The notes beneath the pieces are model-generated. The model was not told where the DNA came from. It saw only the letters and a program-made list of their open reading frames with translations, and made no database searches. The position numbers were made by a program, and so were the translations under genes. A stretch of DNA of 64,000 nt from Chryseobacterium gregarium DSM 19109 (GTDB lineage Bacteria > Bacteroidota > Bacteroidia > Flavobacteriales > Weeksellaceae), in NCBI RefSeq assembly GCF_000430845.1, contig NZ_AUMU01000007.1, positions 1-64,000 on the forward strand. Reading direction: 5' to 3'. Below are positions 26,614-34,712 of this stretch, one piece after another. Within the stretch, counting starts at the first letter, position 1. Each line of letters begins with the position of its first letter.

Positions 26614-27426
26614 ATGAGAAGAAACATTACTATCTTATTTGCTTTATTATCCATGACTTTTGCTTTCGGACAGGGGAAATTCAGCAAATACCTTAGCTCC
26701 AAAAAACTTGCAATGGTGTATAAAAGTGTGAAGGATGCTGAGAAAGACGATTTTTATCAGCAGTACTACTGGCTGGTAAAAGCTGAGCAGCTGAAAACCT
26801 ATCCTCACCTGAAAGATATCAAACCGAAGGTTTTATATGAATTTGTAAAAAAAGTAAACCCACAGAACCCGACTAAAAAACTGGATGCAAGAGGAAAAGA
26901 GCTGAGAGAGACTGCAGAGCTGTCCTTAAACCAGTATTTTAAAAATAAAAACCTGGATAACAATTCTGTATTAATGTACAACCTTGAGACCTATGTTGAT
27001 CCGTTAAAAGGTGAATATTACACTAAGGTTGACCCTGAGAAGATTAAGGAACTGGTTCCGAAAGAATTGTTCGCTTTCAATTCATTAAACAGAAATACGG
27101 GAGAAGACAAAACCTATTATCTGTGGATCAATAAGGCAAAAGATGACTTTAATATTGTAGACATCATCCCTGAAGAGAAAGAAAACAAGGCATTTTACGC
27201 AAGGCTGAAACAGTATCTTCCGGGCTTTAAGTTTTCAAAATATGTACCTTCCGTAAAAAAAGGCACGAAAACGGACAGAACGGATGCAGACTATTACTAC
27301 ATCATGCCGTTTGAGCAGAATACGGATAACATCGAATATAAAACGAAAGATTTTAAAGAATTCGAGCTGAGCCAGTATAGAAAAGCCGGTGACGAATGGA
27401 AAGGTGTTGAAAAACCGAGAAAATAA
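26614..27426 (+). CDS. hypothetical exported protein
   Basis: 270 residues with a signal peptide (MRRNITILFALLSMTFAFGQ). The mature protein is very rich in Lys and Tyr with no cysteine. It is mainly charged helices (FSKYLSSKKLAMVYKSVKD, DFYQQYYWLVKAEQL) and later strands (TYYLWINKAKDDFNIVDIIP). Two segments echo each other (GKFSKYLSS near the start, FKFSKYVPSVKK near residue 205), perhaps a remnant duplication. A TATATTTG -7 element at 26580-26587 and a downstream terminator indicate a single-gene transcript. No family recognised; periplasmic or surface location is inferred. Confidence 0.75.
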   Translation: MRRNITILFALLSMTFAFGQGKFSKYLSSKKLAMVYKSVKDAEKDDFYQQYYWLVKAEQLKTYPHLKDIKPKVLYEFVKKVNPQNPTKKLDARGKELRETAELSLNQYFKNKNLDNNSVLMYNLETYVDPLKGEYYTKVDPEKIKELVPKELFAFNSLNRNTGEDKTYYLWINKAKDDFNIVDIIPEEKENKAFYARLKQYLPGFKFSKYVPSVKKGTKTDRTDADYYYIMPFEQNTDNIEYKTKDFKEFELSQYRKAGDEWKGVEKPRK

Positions 27427-27429
27427 ATG

Positions 27430-27464
27430 AAAGTCCTGTGAAAACTCACAGGACTTTTGTTTTT
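27430..27464 (+). terminator. terminator after the hypothetical exported protein
   Basis: AAAGTCCTGTGA-AAAC-TCACAGGACTTT stem followed by TGTTTTT. Confidence 0.9.
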
Positions 27465-27567
27465 AAAGACCTTCTACGATTTAAGGAATAAATATTGCTT
27501 TTGAAGAACGGTTAACTTTCCCTGAACTTAAATAAATCCGGAGCGCTGAGCCTCCGGTAAAAATCAT

Positions 27568-28977
27568 ATGTCAGAAATAGCTTCACAACCACAACCTGAT
27601 CCGATAAAAAAAATACTGCCGCTGATTCTTGCCACTGCTATTTTCATGCAGATGCTCGATTCTACAATCCTGAACACTTCACTGCCGTCTATTGCAAGAG
27701 ACCTCAATGAGTCACCGCTCAATATGCAGAATGCCATTATCAGTTATGTATTGACACTGGCTGTTTTTATGCCGGCAAGCGGGTTTCTGGCAGACCGGTT
27801 CGGAACAAAAAAAATTTTTATGTTCTCCCTGATCCTTTTCGGTTTGGGATCATTGTTTTGTGCGCTGTCTCAAAATCTTACCCAGCTGGTGATTTCCCGG
27901 GTCATTCAGGGTGTCGGAGGAAGCCTGATGACACCGGTCGGAAAATTAGCCTTAATTAAAACCTTTGATAAGAATGAGCTTCTGAAAGCTATGAATTTCG
28001 CCATTATCCCTGCGCTGATCGGACCTGTCTTAGGGCCGCTGGTCGGAGGTTATATGGTAGACTACCTTTCATGGCACTGGATTTTCCTGATCAATATCCC
28101 GATTGGCATCCTCGGGATCGTCTTAAGCTTTAAATTCATGCCGAATTACAGATCTGCCGGTGCAGAATTTGACCTGAAGGGATTTTTAATTTTCGCGGCG
28201 GCCTCTCTCCTGCTTTCCATTGCTCTGGAACTCTTCGGGAATATACAGAATATCACGCCGGTTCTGGTAGTGTTCATTCTTGGGTTTCTGTTCCTGTATT
28301 ATTATTACAAACATGCCAAGAGGGATGACAGTCCTATATTTCCGTTAAATTTATTTCAGGTGAGGACTTTCAGGGTAGGAATTGTCGGAAACCTCGCCAC
28401 GAGATTAGGAATCAGTTCCGTGCCGTTACTGTTACCGCTGATGATCCAGATTGCCTATAAACAGTCGGCGGTTACTTCCGGCTGGATTATTGCGCCGATG
28501 GCCCTCACCGCCATGTTCGGAAAATCTTATGTGATCAGGATTTTAGATGCATTCGGTTACCGCCAGACCTTAATGGTCAATACTTTTATTATTGGGACAC
28601 TCATCTGTCTTTTAGCTATTCCGGATATCCATACTTCCCTGTATTGGTTCATCCCGGTCATTGCAGTTTTAGGATTCTTCAACTCTATCCAGTTCACTTC
28701 AATGAATACCATTTCCATTGCCGATCTCCGGAATTTCCAGACCAGCAGCGGCAACTCACTGATTTCGGTAAACCAGCAGCTTGCCATCGGATTCGGGATT
28801 GCATTCGGGCTTATTGTTTTAAAAATATTTGAAAACACAGACCTCGTTAAAGGCGAAATCCACAATGCTTTCCGGTATACATTCTTAACGGTAGGGATCC
28901 TTACCATCATTTCCGGGTTTGTATTCCGCAGGCTCCACATTTCAGACGGGAAAAACATGAAGTCGAAAGAAAAATAA
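27568..28977 (+). CDS. MFS drug efflux transporter, DHA2 (EmrB/QacA) family
   Basis: 469 residues with about 14 predicted hydrophobic helices. The DHA2 signature MLDSTILNTSLPSIARDL lies in helix 1. Motif A-like GFLADRFGTKKIF lies between helices 2 and 3, and antiporter motif C in IPALIGPVLGPLVGG. Such proteins export hydrophobic cations, dyes or drugs by proton antiport. No EmrA-type adaptor or regulator is adjacent, so it may act alone at the inner membrane. The substrate is unknown. Confidence 0.92.
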   Translation: MSEIASQPQPDPIKKILPLILATAIFMQMLDSTILNTSLPSIARDLNESPLNMQNAIISYVLTLAVFMPASGFLADRFGTKKIFMFSLILFGLGSLFCALSQNLTQLVISRVIQGVGGSLMTPVGKLALIKTFDKNELLKAMNFAIIPALIGPVLGPLVGGYMVDYLSWHWIFLINIPIGILGIVLSFKFMPNYRSAGAEFDLKGFLIFAAASLLLSIALELFGNIQNITPVLVVFILGFLFLYYYYKHAKRDDSPIFPLNLFQVRTFRVGIVGNLATRLGISSVPLLLPLMIQIAYKQSAVTSGWIIAPMALTAMFGKSYVIRILDAFGYRQTLMVNTFIIGTLICLLAIPDIHTSLYWFIPVIAVLGFFNSIQFTSMNTISIADLRNFQTSSGNSLISVNQQLAIGFGIAFGLIVLKIFENTDLVKGEIHNAFRYTFLTVGILTIISGFVFRRLHISDGKNMKSKEK

Positions 28978-29071
28978 GAAACCACAAACTGTGGAACCGT
29001 TTTTAAGAACTCAAATTTGCCATGATAATGAGAAGTGAAATTTGACGCAAACCCACATCCAAATTATTTAA

Positions 29072-29175
29072 GGAGCTGTTTCGCGCTTTCACTACTCGCT
29101 TTTTTACGCCTTCCTGTTTCCATTCCGGTAAAAAGAGCTCAGACAGGCCGTTCAATCACGGCTAGGTTTAAGGAC
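29072..29175. repeat. candidate interspersed intergenic repeat
   Basis: The block begins GGAGCTGTTTCGCGCTTTCA and ends CAATCACGGCTAGG, with an internal imperfect hairpin (CTTTTTTACG pairing with GGTAAAAAGAG). Its composition and its 'GGAGC...GGCTAGG' frame resemble short noncoding repeats I recall from many Flavobacteriia intergenic regions. It is only seen once in this window, so the repeat status is an inference. Confidence 0.4.
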
Positions 29176-29176
29176 A

Positions 29177-29202
29177 GGTGACTTCGTCTACGCTCAGCCA
29201 CC
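29177..29202. repeat. short imperfect palindrome, REP-like
   Basis: GGTGACTTCG and CTCAGCCACC arms flank TCTACG, with about 7 of 10 pairs formed. On the minus strand it reads GGTGGCTGAGCGTAGACGAA, a sequence type often scattered between genes of Bacteroidota. Confidence 0.4.
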
Positions 29203-29551
29203 GTACAACATTTTGCCATTTATTCAATATATCCGTATCGATAAGCCTCATGTTTAATAGAATTCCAGATGTAACTTTTATACTACTTACTACTGGTTAT
29301 TCTAAAAAATTCAAATAATAATACTCAAACAACTCGCCGCTCCTAAATCGCAGCTCATACTTAGATCGCTTATTATCACAGATCAATGTACTGAATAATA
29401 AACTCAATTATATTTACAACATAATATAAATTAGGATGATCTGCAGGAAAATTTATTAAGATTTAATCTAAAATGGTCTTATTCTTTTTCTTATTTTTAT
29501 ATTCTTGCGAATACCTATTACTTTAGTTTAAATAAATAAAACCCTTATTAT

Positions 29552-30454
29552 ATGTCAAATATCGGACTCATCATTGAAGAAAAATCAGCAGATATCGGAA
29601 ACTTTTTAGTAGGAAGGCTGCTGCCGTTCCGTGAAAAAAGAGCCGTCGGTCCCTTTGTATTTATCGATCACATGGGACCTGCGGAACTTAAGGATTACCA
29701 GAACCTTGATGTTCCGCCGCATCCGCATATCGGACTTTCCACGCTGACGTATCTTCTGGAAGGATCCATTTTTCACAGAGACAGCATCGGAAGTGCCATC
29801 GAAATCCAGCTCGGCGCCGTTAACTGGATGACAGCCGGCAAAGGGGTAGTCCATTCCGAAAGAACACCTGAATATTTAAGGCATTCTGATAAAAAGCTTC
29901 ACGGATTCCAGATCTGGGTAGGCCTTCCTAAATACCTTGAACAATGTGAACCTTCCTTCCATCATACCGAATCTGCCGACATTCCGGTTTGGGAAGAAAA
30001 TGGGATACAATATAAATTAATCGCAGGGGAAGCATTCGGGAGAAAATCTCCGGTTCCTGTTCACAGCAAACTGTTTTTTATTGAAATCAAAACCAAAGAG
30101 GCCGCAAAAATCAGCATCGGAAAAGACCTGTATGGTGAAGCGGCCATGTATGTGCTGGACGGAACGGTGGCCACCGATGGAAATTCTTACGGCTCCAAAC
30201 AGCTGATGATTGCCAAAAATACTCAATTGTGTGAATTCGATATGAGCGAAAACGGCACGGTTTACCTTTTCGGAGGAGAGCCTTTTGATGAAGAGCGTTT
30301 TATATTCTGGAATTTTGTAAATTCAGACAGAGAAATGATCGAACAGGCAAAAGTAAACTGGAATGATCAGAATCACGAAGCTTTTCCGCTGGTTCCCGGT
30401 GATGACCAGGAATATGTGCCGCTTCCGAAAGCCATCCTGAACCGTAAGCCTTAA
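29552..30454 (+). CDS. pirin-family cupin protein
   Basis: A 300-residue bicupin. The N-terminal pirin domain has the metal-site motif with FVFIDHMGPAEL and PHPHIGLSTLTYLLEG, where the His residues and a Glu bind iron. The C-terminal cupin includes AAMYVLDGTV and YLFGGEPFDEERFIFWNFV. Bacterial pirins can act as quercetin 2,3-dioxygenases or as redox-responsive regulators. It is the first gene of a tight operon with an FMN reductase (14-bp gap), OsmC and a GNAT gene, which supports a role in redox stress. Confidence 0.94.
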   Translation: MSNIGLIIEEKSADIGNFLVGRLLPFREKRAVGPFVFIDHMGPAELKDYQNLDVPPHPHIGLSTLTYLLEGSIFHRDSIGSAIEIQLGAVNWMTAGKGVVHSERTPEYLRHSDKKLHGFQIWVGLPKYLEQCEPSFHHTESADIPVWEENGIQYKLIAGEAFGRKSPVPVHSKLFFIEIKTKEAAKISIGKDLYGEAAMYVLDGTVATDGNSYGSKQLMIAKNTQLCEFDMSENGTVYLFGGEPFDEERFIFWNFVNSDREMIEQAKVNWNDQNHEAFPLVPGDDQEYVPLPKAILNRKP

Positions 30455-30468
30455 ATTTAAAATAGACT

Positions 30469-31005
30469 ATGAAGATATTAGCATTTGCAGGAAGCACTTC
30501 CTCCACATCCATCAACAGGGAACTGGTTAAATTTGTGCTGAAAGATTTTCAGGACACAGACATCAACCTGATCGATCTTAACGATTTCGATATGCCTGTT
30601 TTTTCCGTAGACCGCGAAAAGAAAGGATTCCCTGATGAAGCCCGGAAGTTTTTAAAACAAATCGAAGAATGTGATGGCATCATCTGTTCCCTGGCGGAGC
30701 ATAACAGGTCATATGCTGCTGCTTTCAAGAATGTTTTTGACTGGGCTTCAAGAATTAATGTCAAGGTTTTTCAGGATAAACCGATGTTCCTGATGTCGAC
30801 TTCACCGGGCGGGTATGGCGGCGGGAATGTGATGAATACGGCAAAAACATTTTTTCCGCAGTTCGGGGCTGATATCAAAGATACTTTTTCACTTCCTAAA
30901 TTTTACGAAAATTTTGATCTGGAGAGCGGCATCATTAATCCTGAAATGCTGAAAGACGTAAAGGATAAAATCGCTAATTTTAAAAACCAGATTAATAAAT
31001 CATGA
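30469..31005 (+). CDS. NADPH-dependent FMN reductase family protein
   Basis: 178 residues with a flavodoxin-like fold. The phosphate-binding loop is AGSTSSTSINRELVKF near the N-terminus, and LAEHNRSYAAAFKNVFDWAS and STSPGGYGGGNVM surround the flavin. Related enzymes reduce quinones, azo dyes or chromate using NAD(P)H. The last four bases (ATGA) overlap the start of the OsmC gene, so the two are translationally coupled. Confidence 0.93.
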   Translation: MKILAFAGSTSSTSINRELVKFVLKDFQDTDINLIDLNDFDMPVFSVDREKKGFPDEARKFLKQIEECDGIICSLAEHNRSYAAAFKNVFDWASRINVKVFQDKPMFLMSTSPGGYGGGNVMNTAKTFFPQFGADIKDTFSLPKFYENFDLESGIINPEMLKDVKDKIANFKNQINKS

Positions 31006-31409
31006 CAGTAACGGTAAAAGCGAGTTTAGGAAGAGAAAACTATTATACGGAAGTCATCGCAGGTGAAAACATGCTGATTACCGATGAGCCGGTGGATAAA
31101 GGCGGAGGCAATAAGGGCTTCAACCCTTTTGAGATTCTGGCAACTTCCCTGGCCAGCTGTACGGCAGCTACCTTAAAAATGTACATTGACCGGAAAGCCT
31201 GGGATGTTGAAAAAATACATATCGGCGTGGAACTGGAACATTTTCCCCTGACCAAAAGGACGATTTTTAAAAGAACGGTCAGTTTTGAAGGCACGGCTCT
31301 TGACGATGAGCAGATGAAAAGGCTCCGCACCATTGCCGATGCATGCCCTGTTCACAAAATACTTACCAACGAAATAGAAATATTAACCAAATTTTCATCA
31401 TATGATTGA
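31002..31409 (+). CDS. OsmC-family peroxiredoxin-like protein
   Basis: 135 residues. The two catalytic cysteines of the OsmC/Ohr fold are visible: one in LATSLASCTAATLKMY and one in IADACPVHKILTN. The family reduces organic hydroperoxides; the CPVHK form with a GGNKGFNPFE lead is closer to the YhfA/OsmC subgroup than to Ohr. Its start overlaps the FMN reductase stop, and its own end overlaps the GNAT gene by 8 bp, marking a single tightly coupled operon. Confidence 0.94.
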   Translation: MTVTVKASLGRENYYTEVIAGENMLITDEPVDKGGGNKGFNPFEILATSLASCTAATLKMYIDRKAWDVEKIHIGVELEHFPLTKRTIFKRTVSFEGTALDDEQMKRLRTIADACPVHKILTNEIEILTKFSSYD

Positions 31410-31701
31410 GATACAACACAGCAACGACGAAAAACACGGAAACTTTAAAGCATCCTTAGACGGAAACCCGGCAGGTTTGATGACCTATACCTGGGCCGGC
31501 GAAGACCGATTCATCATCGACCATACGGAAGTGAAAGAAGCCTATAACGGACAAGGAGTCGGCAAGGAAATGCTGATGGCAGCAGTAGATTTTGCCAGGA
31601 AAAACAGCAAATCTATTATCCCGCTTTGCCCCTTTGCAAAAGCCACTTTTCAGAAACATGAGGAACTTCAGGATGTTTTGGTGAATAAAATGCAGGCCTG
31701 A
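31402..31701 (+). CDS. GNAT-family N-acetyltransferase, small YjdJ type
   Basis: A 99-residue compact GCN5-like domain. FIIDHTEVKEAYNGQGVGKEML contains the acetyl-CoA-binding Q/RxxGxG/A loop, and IIPLCPFAKATFQKH is the conserved C-terminal motif of the 'Gcn5-related/YjdJ' subgroup. The acceptor is unknown. Last gene of the pirin-FMN reductase-OsmC operon, overlapping the preceding gene by 8 bp. Confidence 0.92.
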   Translation: MIEIQHSNDEKHGNFKASLDGNPAGLMTYTWAGEDRFIIDHTEVKEAYNGQGVGKEMLMAAVDFARKNSKSIIPLCPFAKATFQKHEELQDVLVNKMQA

Positions 31702-31735
31702 TTCAGGACCCCTATCAATCGTAACCCTAAAACAT

Positions 31736-31772
31736 AAACCTTCCGGAGCAAAAGCCGCAAGGTTTTTTCTTT
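31736..31772 (+). terminator. terminator of the pirin operon
   Basis: AAACCTT and AAGGTTT arms around a GC-rich loop followed by TTTCTTTTT, about 35 bp past the GNAT stop. Confidence 0.65.
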
Positions 31773-31793
31773 TTCAGCAGAAGAGAAAAAAAC

Positions 31794-31801
31794 TATATTT
31801 G
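31794..31801 (+). promoter_or_regulatory. -7 element of the symporter gene
   Basis: TATATTTG matches TAnnTTTG, 18 bp before the ATG at 31820. No ideal -33 TTG. Confidence 0.4.
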
Positions 31802-31819
31802 CTGAAATTAAATTGAAGA

Positions 31820-33379
31820 ATGAATCCCGGAATTACCCTTTTGATTTTTGTTTTTATTTATTTCACCGGCCTGCTGGTGATTTCCTATTTCACCAGCCGA
31901 AATTCTGACAACCAGTCGTTTTTTATCGGCAATAAGAAAAGCAAGTGGTGGCTGGTTGCCTTCGGGATGATCGGGACCAGCTTAAGCGGTGTGACTTTTA
32001 TTTCCGTACCGGGAACCGTCGGGAAGATGACCGGAAGCGAATATATTTACGGCGGTTTTGAGTATTACATGATGGTAATCGGTTTTTTCATCGGGTATTT
32101 TATTGTCGCGGCTGTCCTGCTTCCTCTGTATTACAAGATGAACCTGACCTCAATTTACACCTATTTAGGAAAAAGGTTTAATGTGGAAGCGCATAAGATC
32201 GGTTCTATCTTTTTTATTATTTCAAGAGCCATCGGTGCCACGGCAAGACTGTACCTGGTGGTAAATGTGCTACAGATTTTTTTACTCGAAGGCTTGGGCG
32301 TTCCCTTCTGGCTAACCGCATCCGTGCTTCTACTGATGGTTCTTCTATACACATTCGAAGGCGGCGTGAAAACCATTGTCATTACCGATACCTTACAAAC
32401 CTCTTTCATGATCATCAGCCTGGTCGCCTGTATTGTTTATATTTTATCCAATCTGAATCTTTCATTCGGAGAGGCTTATACTATTTTAGAACAGAAAAAT
32501 TATACGCATTTTATTAATCTTGATCCTAATTCCAAAACCTTTTTCCTTAAGACCATTTTAGGAGGTATTTTTATTACCATTGCCATGACCGGCCTGGATC
32601 AGGAAATGATGCAGAAGAATATTTCGGTCGACAGTCTTAAAAACTCAAAGAAAAACATGCTGACCTTTGCAGGAACACTGCTTTTCGTCAACCTTGCCTT
32701 TTTATTTCTGGGAGGCCTGCTGTATCTGTTTGCTCTGCAAAACGGTGCGGAATACGGGCAGATCAATGGGGAGACCCTTACCAATATTTTCGGCTTTAAA
32801 GACTCTGCCGGAAACATCAAAAACATCATGGGAGACGATTTATTCCCGGCGTTGTCGCTTCAGGGATATTTCCCGATGGTGATTTCCGTCATTTTTATCA
32901 TCGGGCTGATCTCAGCTTTATTCCCTTCTGCAGATGGTGCATTAACAGCGGTTACAAGTTCGTACTGTGTGGATTTATTAAATTTAAATGAAGACAGAAG
33001 CAAAACGGAAAAGGAAAAAAAGCACCTCCGTATGAAAGTGCACCTGACATTTACGGTTGTTTTCTTTATCCTGATTATGGTTTTTAAAGCGATGAATGAT
33101 AAATCGATTGTGTATCTTATCATGGAAATTGCAGGCTATACCTACGGACCGCTTTTAGGGCTTTTTGCATTCGGGATTTTTACCAAATTCCAGATCTCAA
33201 AGAAATATACGATTCTTGCCGTTACCCTTCTGGCTCCTGTTATCACATACATCATCAATTTCCTCATTACGAATTATACAGATTACCGAATCGGTGTGGA
33301 ACTAATTGTTCTTAACGGACTACTTACGTTTATCGGTTTGTGGCTGGTGAAACATAAATCTTATCTGAAAATTGTTTAA
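31820..33379 (+). CDS. sodium:solute symporter (SSS family)
   Basis: 519 residues, about 13 membrane helices. It begins with LLIFVFIYFTGLLVISYFTSRNSDNQSFFIGNKKSKWWLVAFGMIGTSLSG, where the S-rich helix-1 segment is typical of the family. The later IFIIGLISALFPSADGALTAVTSSYCVDLL contains the sodium-binding serine/threonine cluster of helix 8. The substrate cannot be predicted; members carry sugars, amino acids, sialic acid or nucleosides. It is a single gene. Confidence 0.92.
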   Translation: MNPGITLLIFVFIYFTGLLVISYFTSRNSDNQSFFIGNKKSKWWLVAFGMIGTSLSGVTFISVPGTVGKMTGSEYIYGGFEYYMMVIGFFIGYFIVAAVLLPLYYKMNLTSIYTYLGKRFNVEAHKIGSIFFIISRAIGATARLYLVVNVLQIFLLEGLGVPFWLTASVLLLMVLLYTFEGGVKTIVITDTLQTSFMIISLVACIVYILSNLNLSFGEAYTILEQKNYTHFINLDPNSKTFFLKTILGGIFITIAMTGLDQEMMQKNISVDSLKNSKKNMLTFAGTLLFVNLAFLFLGGLLYLFALQNGAEYGQINGETLTNIFGFKDSAGNIKNIMGDDLFPALSLQGYFPMVISVIFIIGLISALFPSADGALTAVTSSYCVDLLNLNEDRSKTEKEKKHLRMKVHLTFTVVFFILIMVFKAMNDKSIVYLIMEIAGYTYGPLLGLFAFGIFTKFQISKKYTILAVTLLAPVITYIINFLITNYTDYRIGVELIVLNGLLTFIGLWLVKHKSYLKIV

Positions 33380-33427
33380 TGAAAATTAAAGCATTAATAT
33401 ATTTGTTATTTTAGTTTTTTCATTCTC

Positions 33428-33693
33428 ATGCAAAAATCAGACTGTCATATTTTTAAAAAAGCATATCATCCTGATGAATATTATCTTATTGTAGAAAAAT
33501 CAGAAGTTAATAAGACTTGGATTAAAATAAAGGACTTATCATTATTATCGAATAAAAAAGAAAATATTATGGTTTTACAATAATTGGATTTTTTGACATC
33601 AACAAAATTGATATCAGAGAAACAATAAAAAAAGAAAGGGGAAAACTATCTATCAGTATTCATAAACAATACCCTATAATAATACATGATTGA
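33428..33693 (+). pseudogene. decayed small hypothetical gene (frameshift)
   Basis: An ATG at 33428 opens 51 residues (MQKSDCHIFKKAYHPDEYYL onward) ending at a TAA at 33581-33583. In the -1 frame, sequence of the same charged character (YYGFTIIGFFDINKIDIRE, then RGKLSISIHKQYPIIIHD) continues to a TGA at 33691-33693. One lost base near 33565-33572 would join the two into about 88 residues. The stretch is more AT-rich than its neighbours. No family is recognised, and it could also be chance reading in noncoding DNA. Confidence 0.45.
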
Positions 33694-33726
33694 CACTCTA
33701 ATATAAAATCTTACAAATAAAATATA

Positions 33727-33757
33727 AAAATCCGGATTTTTACATCCGGATTTTACA
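33727..33757. terminator. hairpin before the transketolase genes
   Basis: AAAATCCGGAT-TTTTAC-ATCCGGATTTT is a perfect 11-bp stem with T-rich flank, able to insulate tktN from upstream transcription. Confidence 0.8.
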
Positions 33758-33812
33758 TTTCTGTAAACCGGCAAAAAATTGTAAATTAGCAGGGCAAACA
33801 AATCTTATAACA

Positions 33813-34664
33813 ATGAGTAAAAGTATTGAAGAGTTGAAATCTCTTACTACACAAATCAGAAGAGACATTTTAAGAATGGTTCATGCTGTTAATTCCGGCC
33901 ACCCGGGCGGAAGTTTAGGCTGTACGGAATATTTTACGGCACTATACGGAAAAGTAATGAATTACAACCTTCCTTTTACGATGGAAGGTAAAAATGAAGA
34001 TCATTTCTATCTTTCCAACGGACATATTTCTCCGGTATTCTATTCTACTCTGGCCCGATTCGGATTTTTCCCGGTTGAAGAGCTGAAAACGTTCAGAAAA
34101 CTGGATTCCAGATTACAGGGCCACCCTACCACCCACGAAGGGCTTCCAGGGATAAGAATTGCTTCAGGATCTTTAGGACAGGGACTTTCTGTGGCTCTTG
34201 GCGTAGCTCAAGGAAAAAAATTAGACGGAGACCACTCTTTGGTATATACGCTGCACGGTGACGGTGAATTGCAGGAAGGACAGGTTTGGGAAGCTTTGAT
34301 GTATGCTGCTGCCAAAAAAGTAGATAACATTATCTCTACCATAGACTACAATGGACGCCAAATCGATGGTGATACCGATGATGTGTTAAGCCTCGGGAAC
34401 CTTCACGCGAAGCTTGAAGCTTTCGGATGGATCGTTCTGGAAGAGAAAAACGGTAACGATCTTGAAGCGGTTATTGCTATGCTGGAAAAGGCAAAAACAG
34501 AAACCGGAAAAGGAAAACCTGTAGTGATTATTCTTCATACGGAAATGGGATTCGGTGTGGATTATATGATGGGATCCCACTCATGGCACGGAAAAGCGCC
34601 TAATGACGAGCAAATGGATACAGCATTCAAACAATTATATTTGGAAGCTCCTGCTGATTATTAA
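33813..34664 (+). CDS. transketolase, N-terminal (thiamine-diphosphate) subunit
   Basis: 283 residues corresponding to the first third of a full transketolase. Visible are HAVNSGHPGGSLG, SNGHISPVFYSTLARFG, GSLGQGLSVALGVA and the ThDP motif GDGELQEGQVWEALMYAA ending in IDYNGRQ. The partner subunit starts 48 bp later. Split transketolases are normal in many anaerobes, archaea and Bacteroidota. The heterotetramer shuttles two-carbon units in the pentose phosphate pathway. Confidence 0.95.
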   Translation: MSKSIEELKSLTTQIRRDILRMVHAVNSGHPGGSLGCTEYFTALYGKVMNYNLPFTMEGKNEDHFYLSNGHISPVFYSTLARFGFFPVEELKTFRKLDSRLQGHPTTHEGLPGIRIASGSLGQGLSVALGVAQGKKLDGDHSLVYTLHGDGELQEGQVWEALMYAAAKKVDNIISTIDYNGRQIDGDTDDVLSLGNLHAKLEAFGWIVLEEKNGNDLEAVIAMLEKAKTETGKGKPVVIILHTEMGFGVDYMMGSHSWHGKAPNDEQMDTAFKQLYLEAPADY

Positions 34665-34712
34665 TTTTATGCAATTAGTAATCTTTTAATCTTTAATTAA
34701 CAATTAGAACAA

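Larger units (their letters stand above)
28978..29551. other. gene-free gap with repeat-like sequence
   Basis: 574 bp without a convincing open frame. It contains a GC-richer block at 29072-29175 and a short imperfect palindrome at 29177-29202, listed separately. The rest (29203-29551) is AT-rich, with no recognised gene, RNA or clear promoter for the following pirin gene. Confidence 0.5.

Noticed and set aside
28978..29551. Possible CRISPR or tandem repeat array
   Set aside because: The repeat-like block occurs once here; there are no regularly spaced direct repeats in the gap or anywhere noticed in the window.
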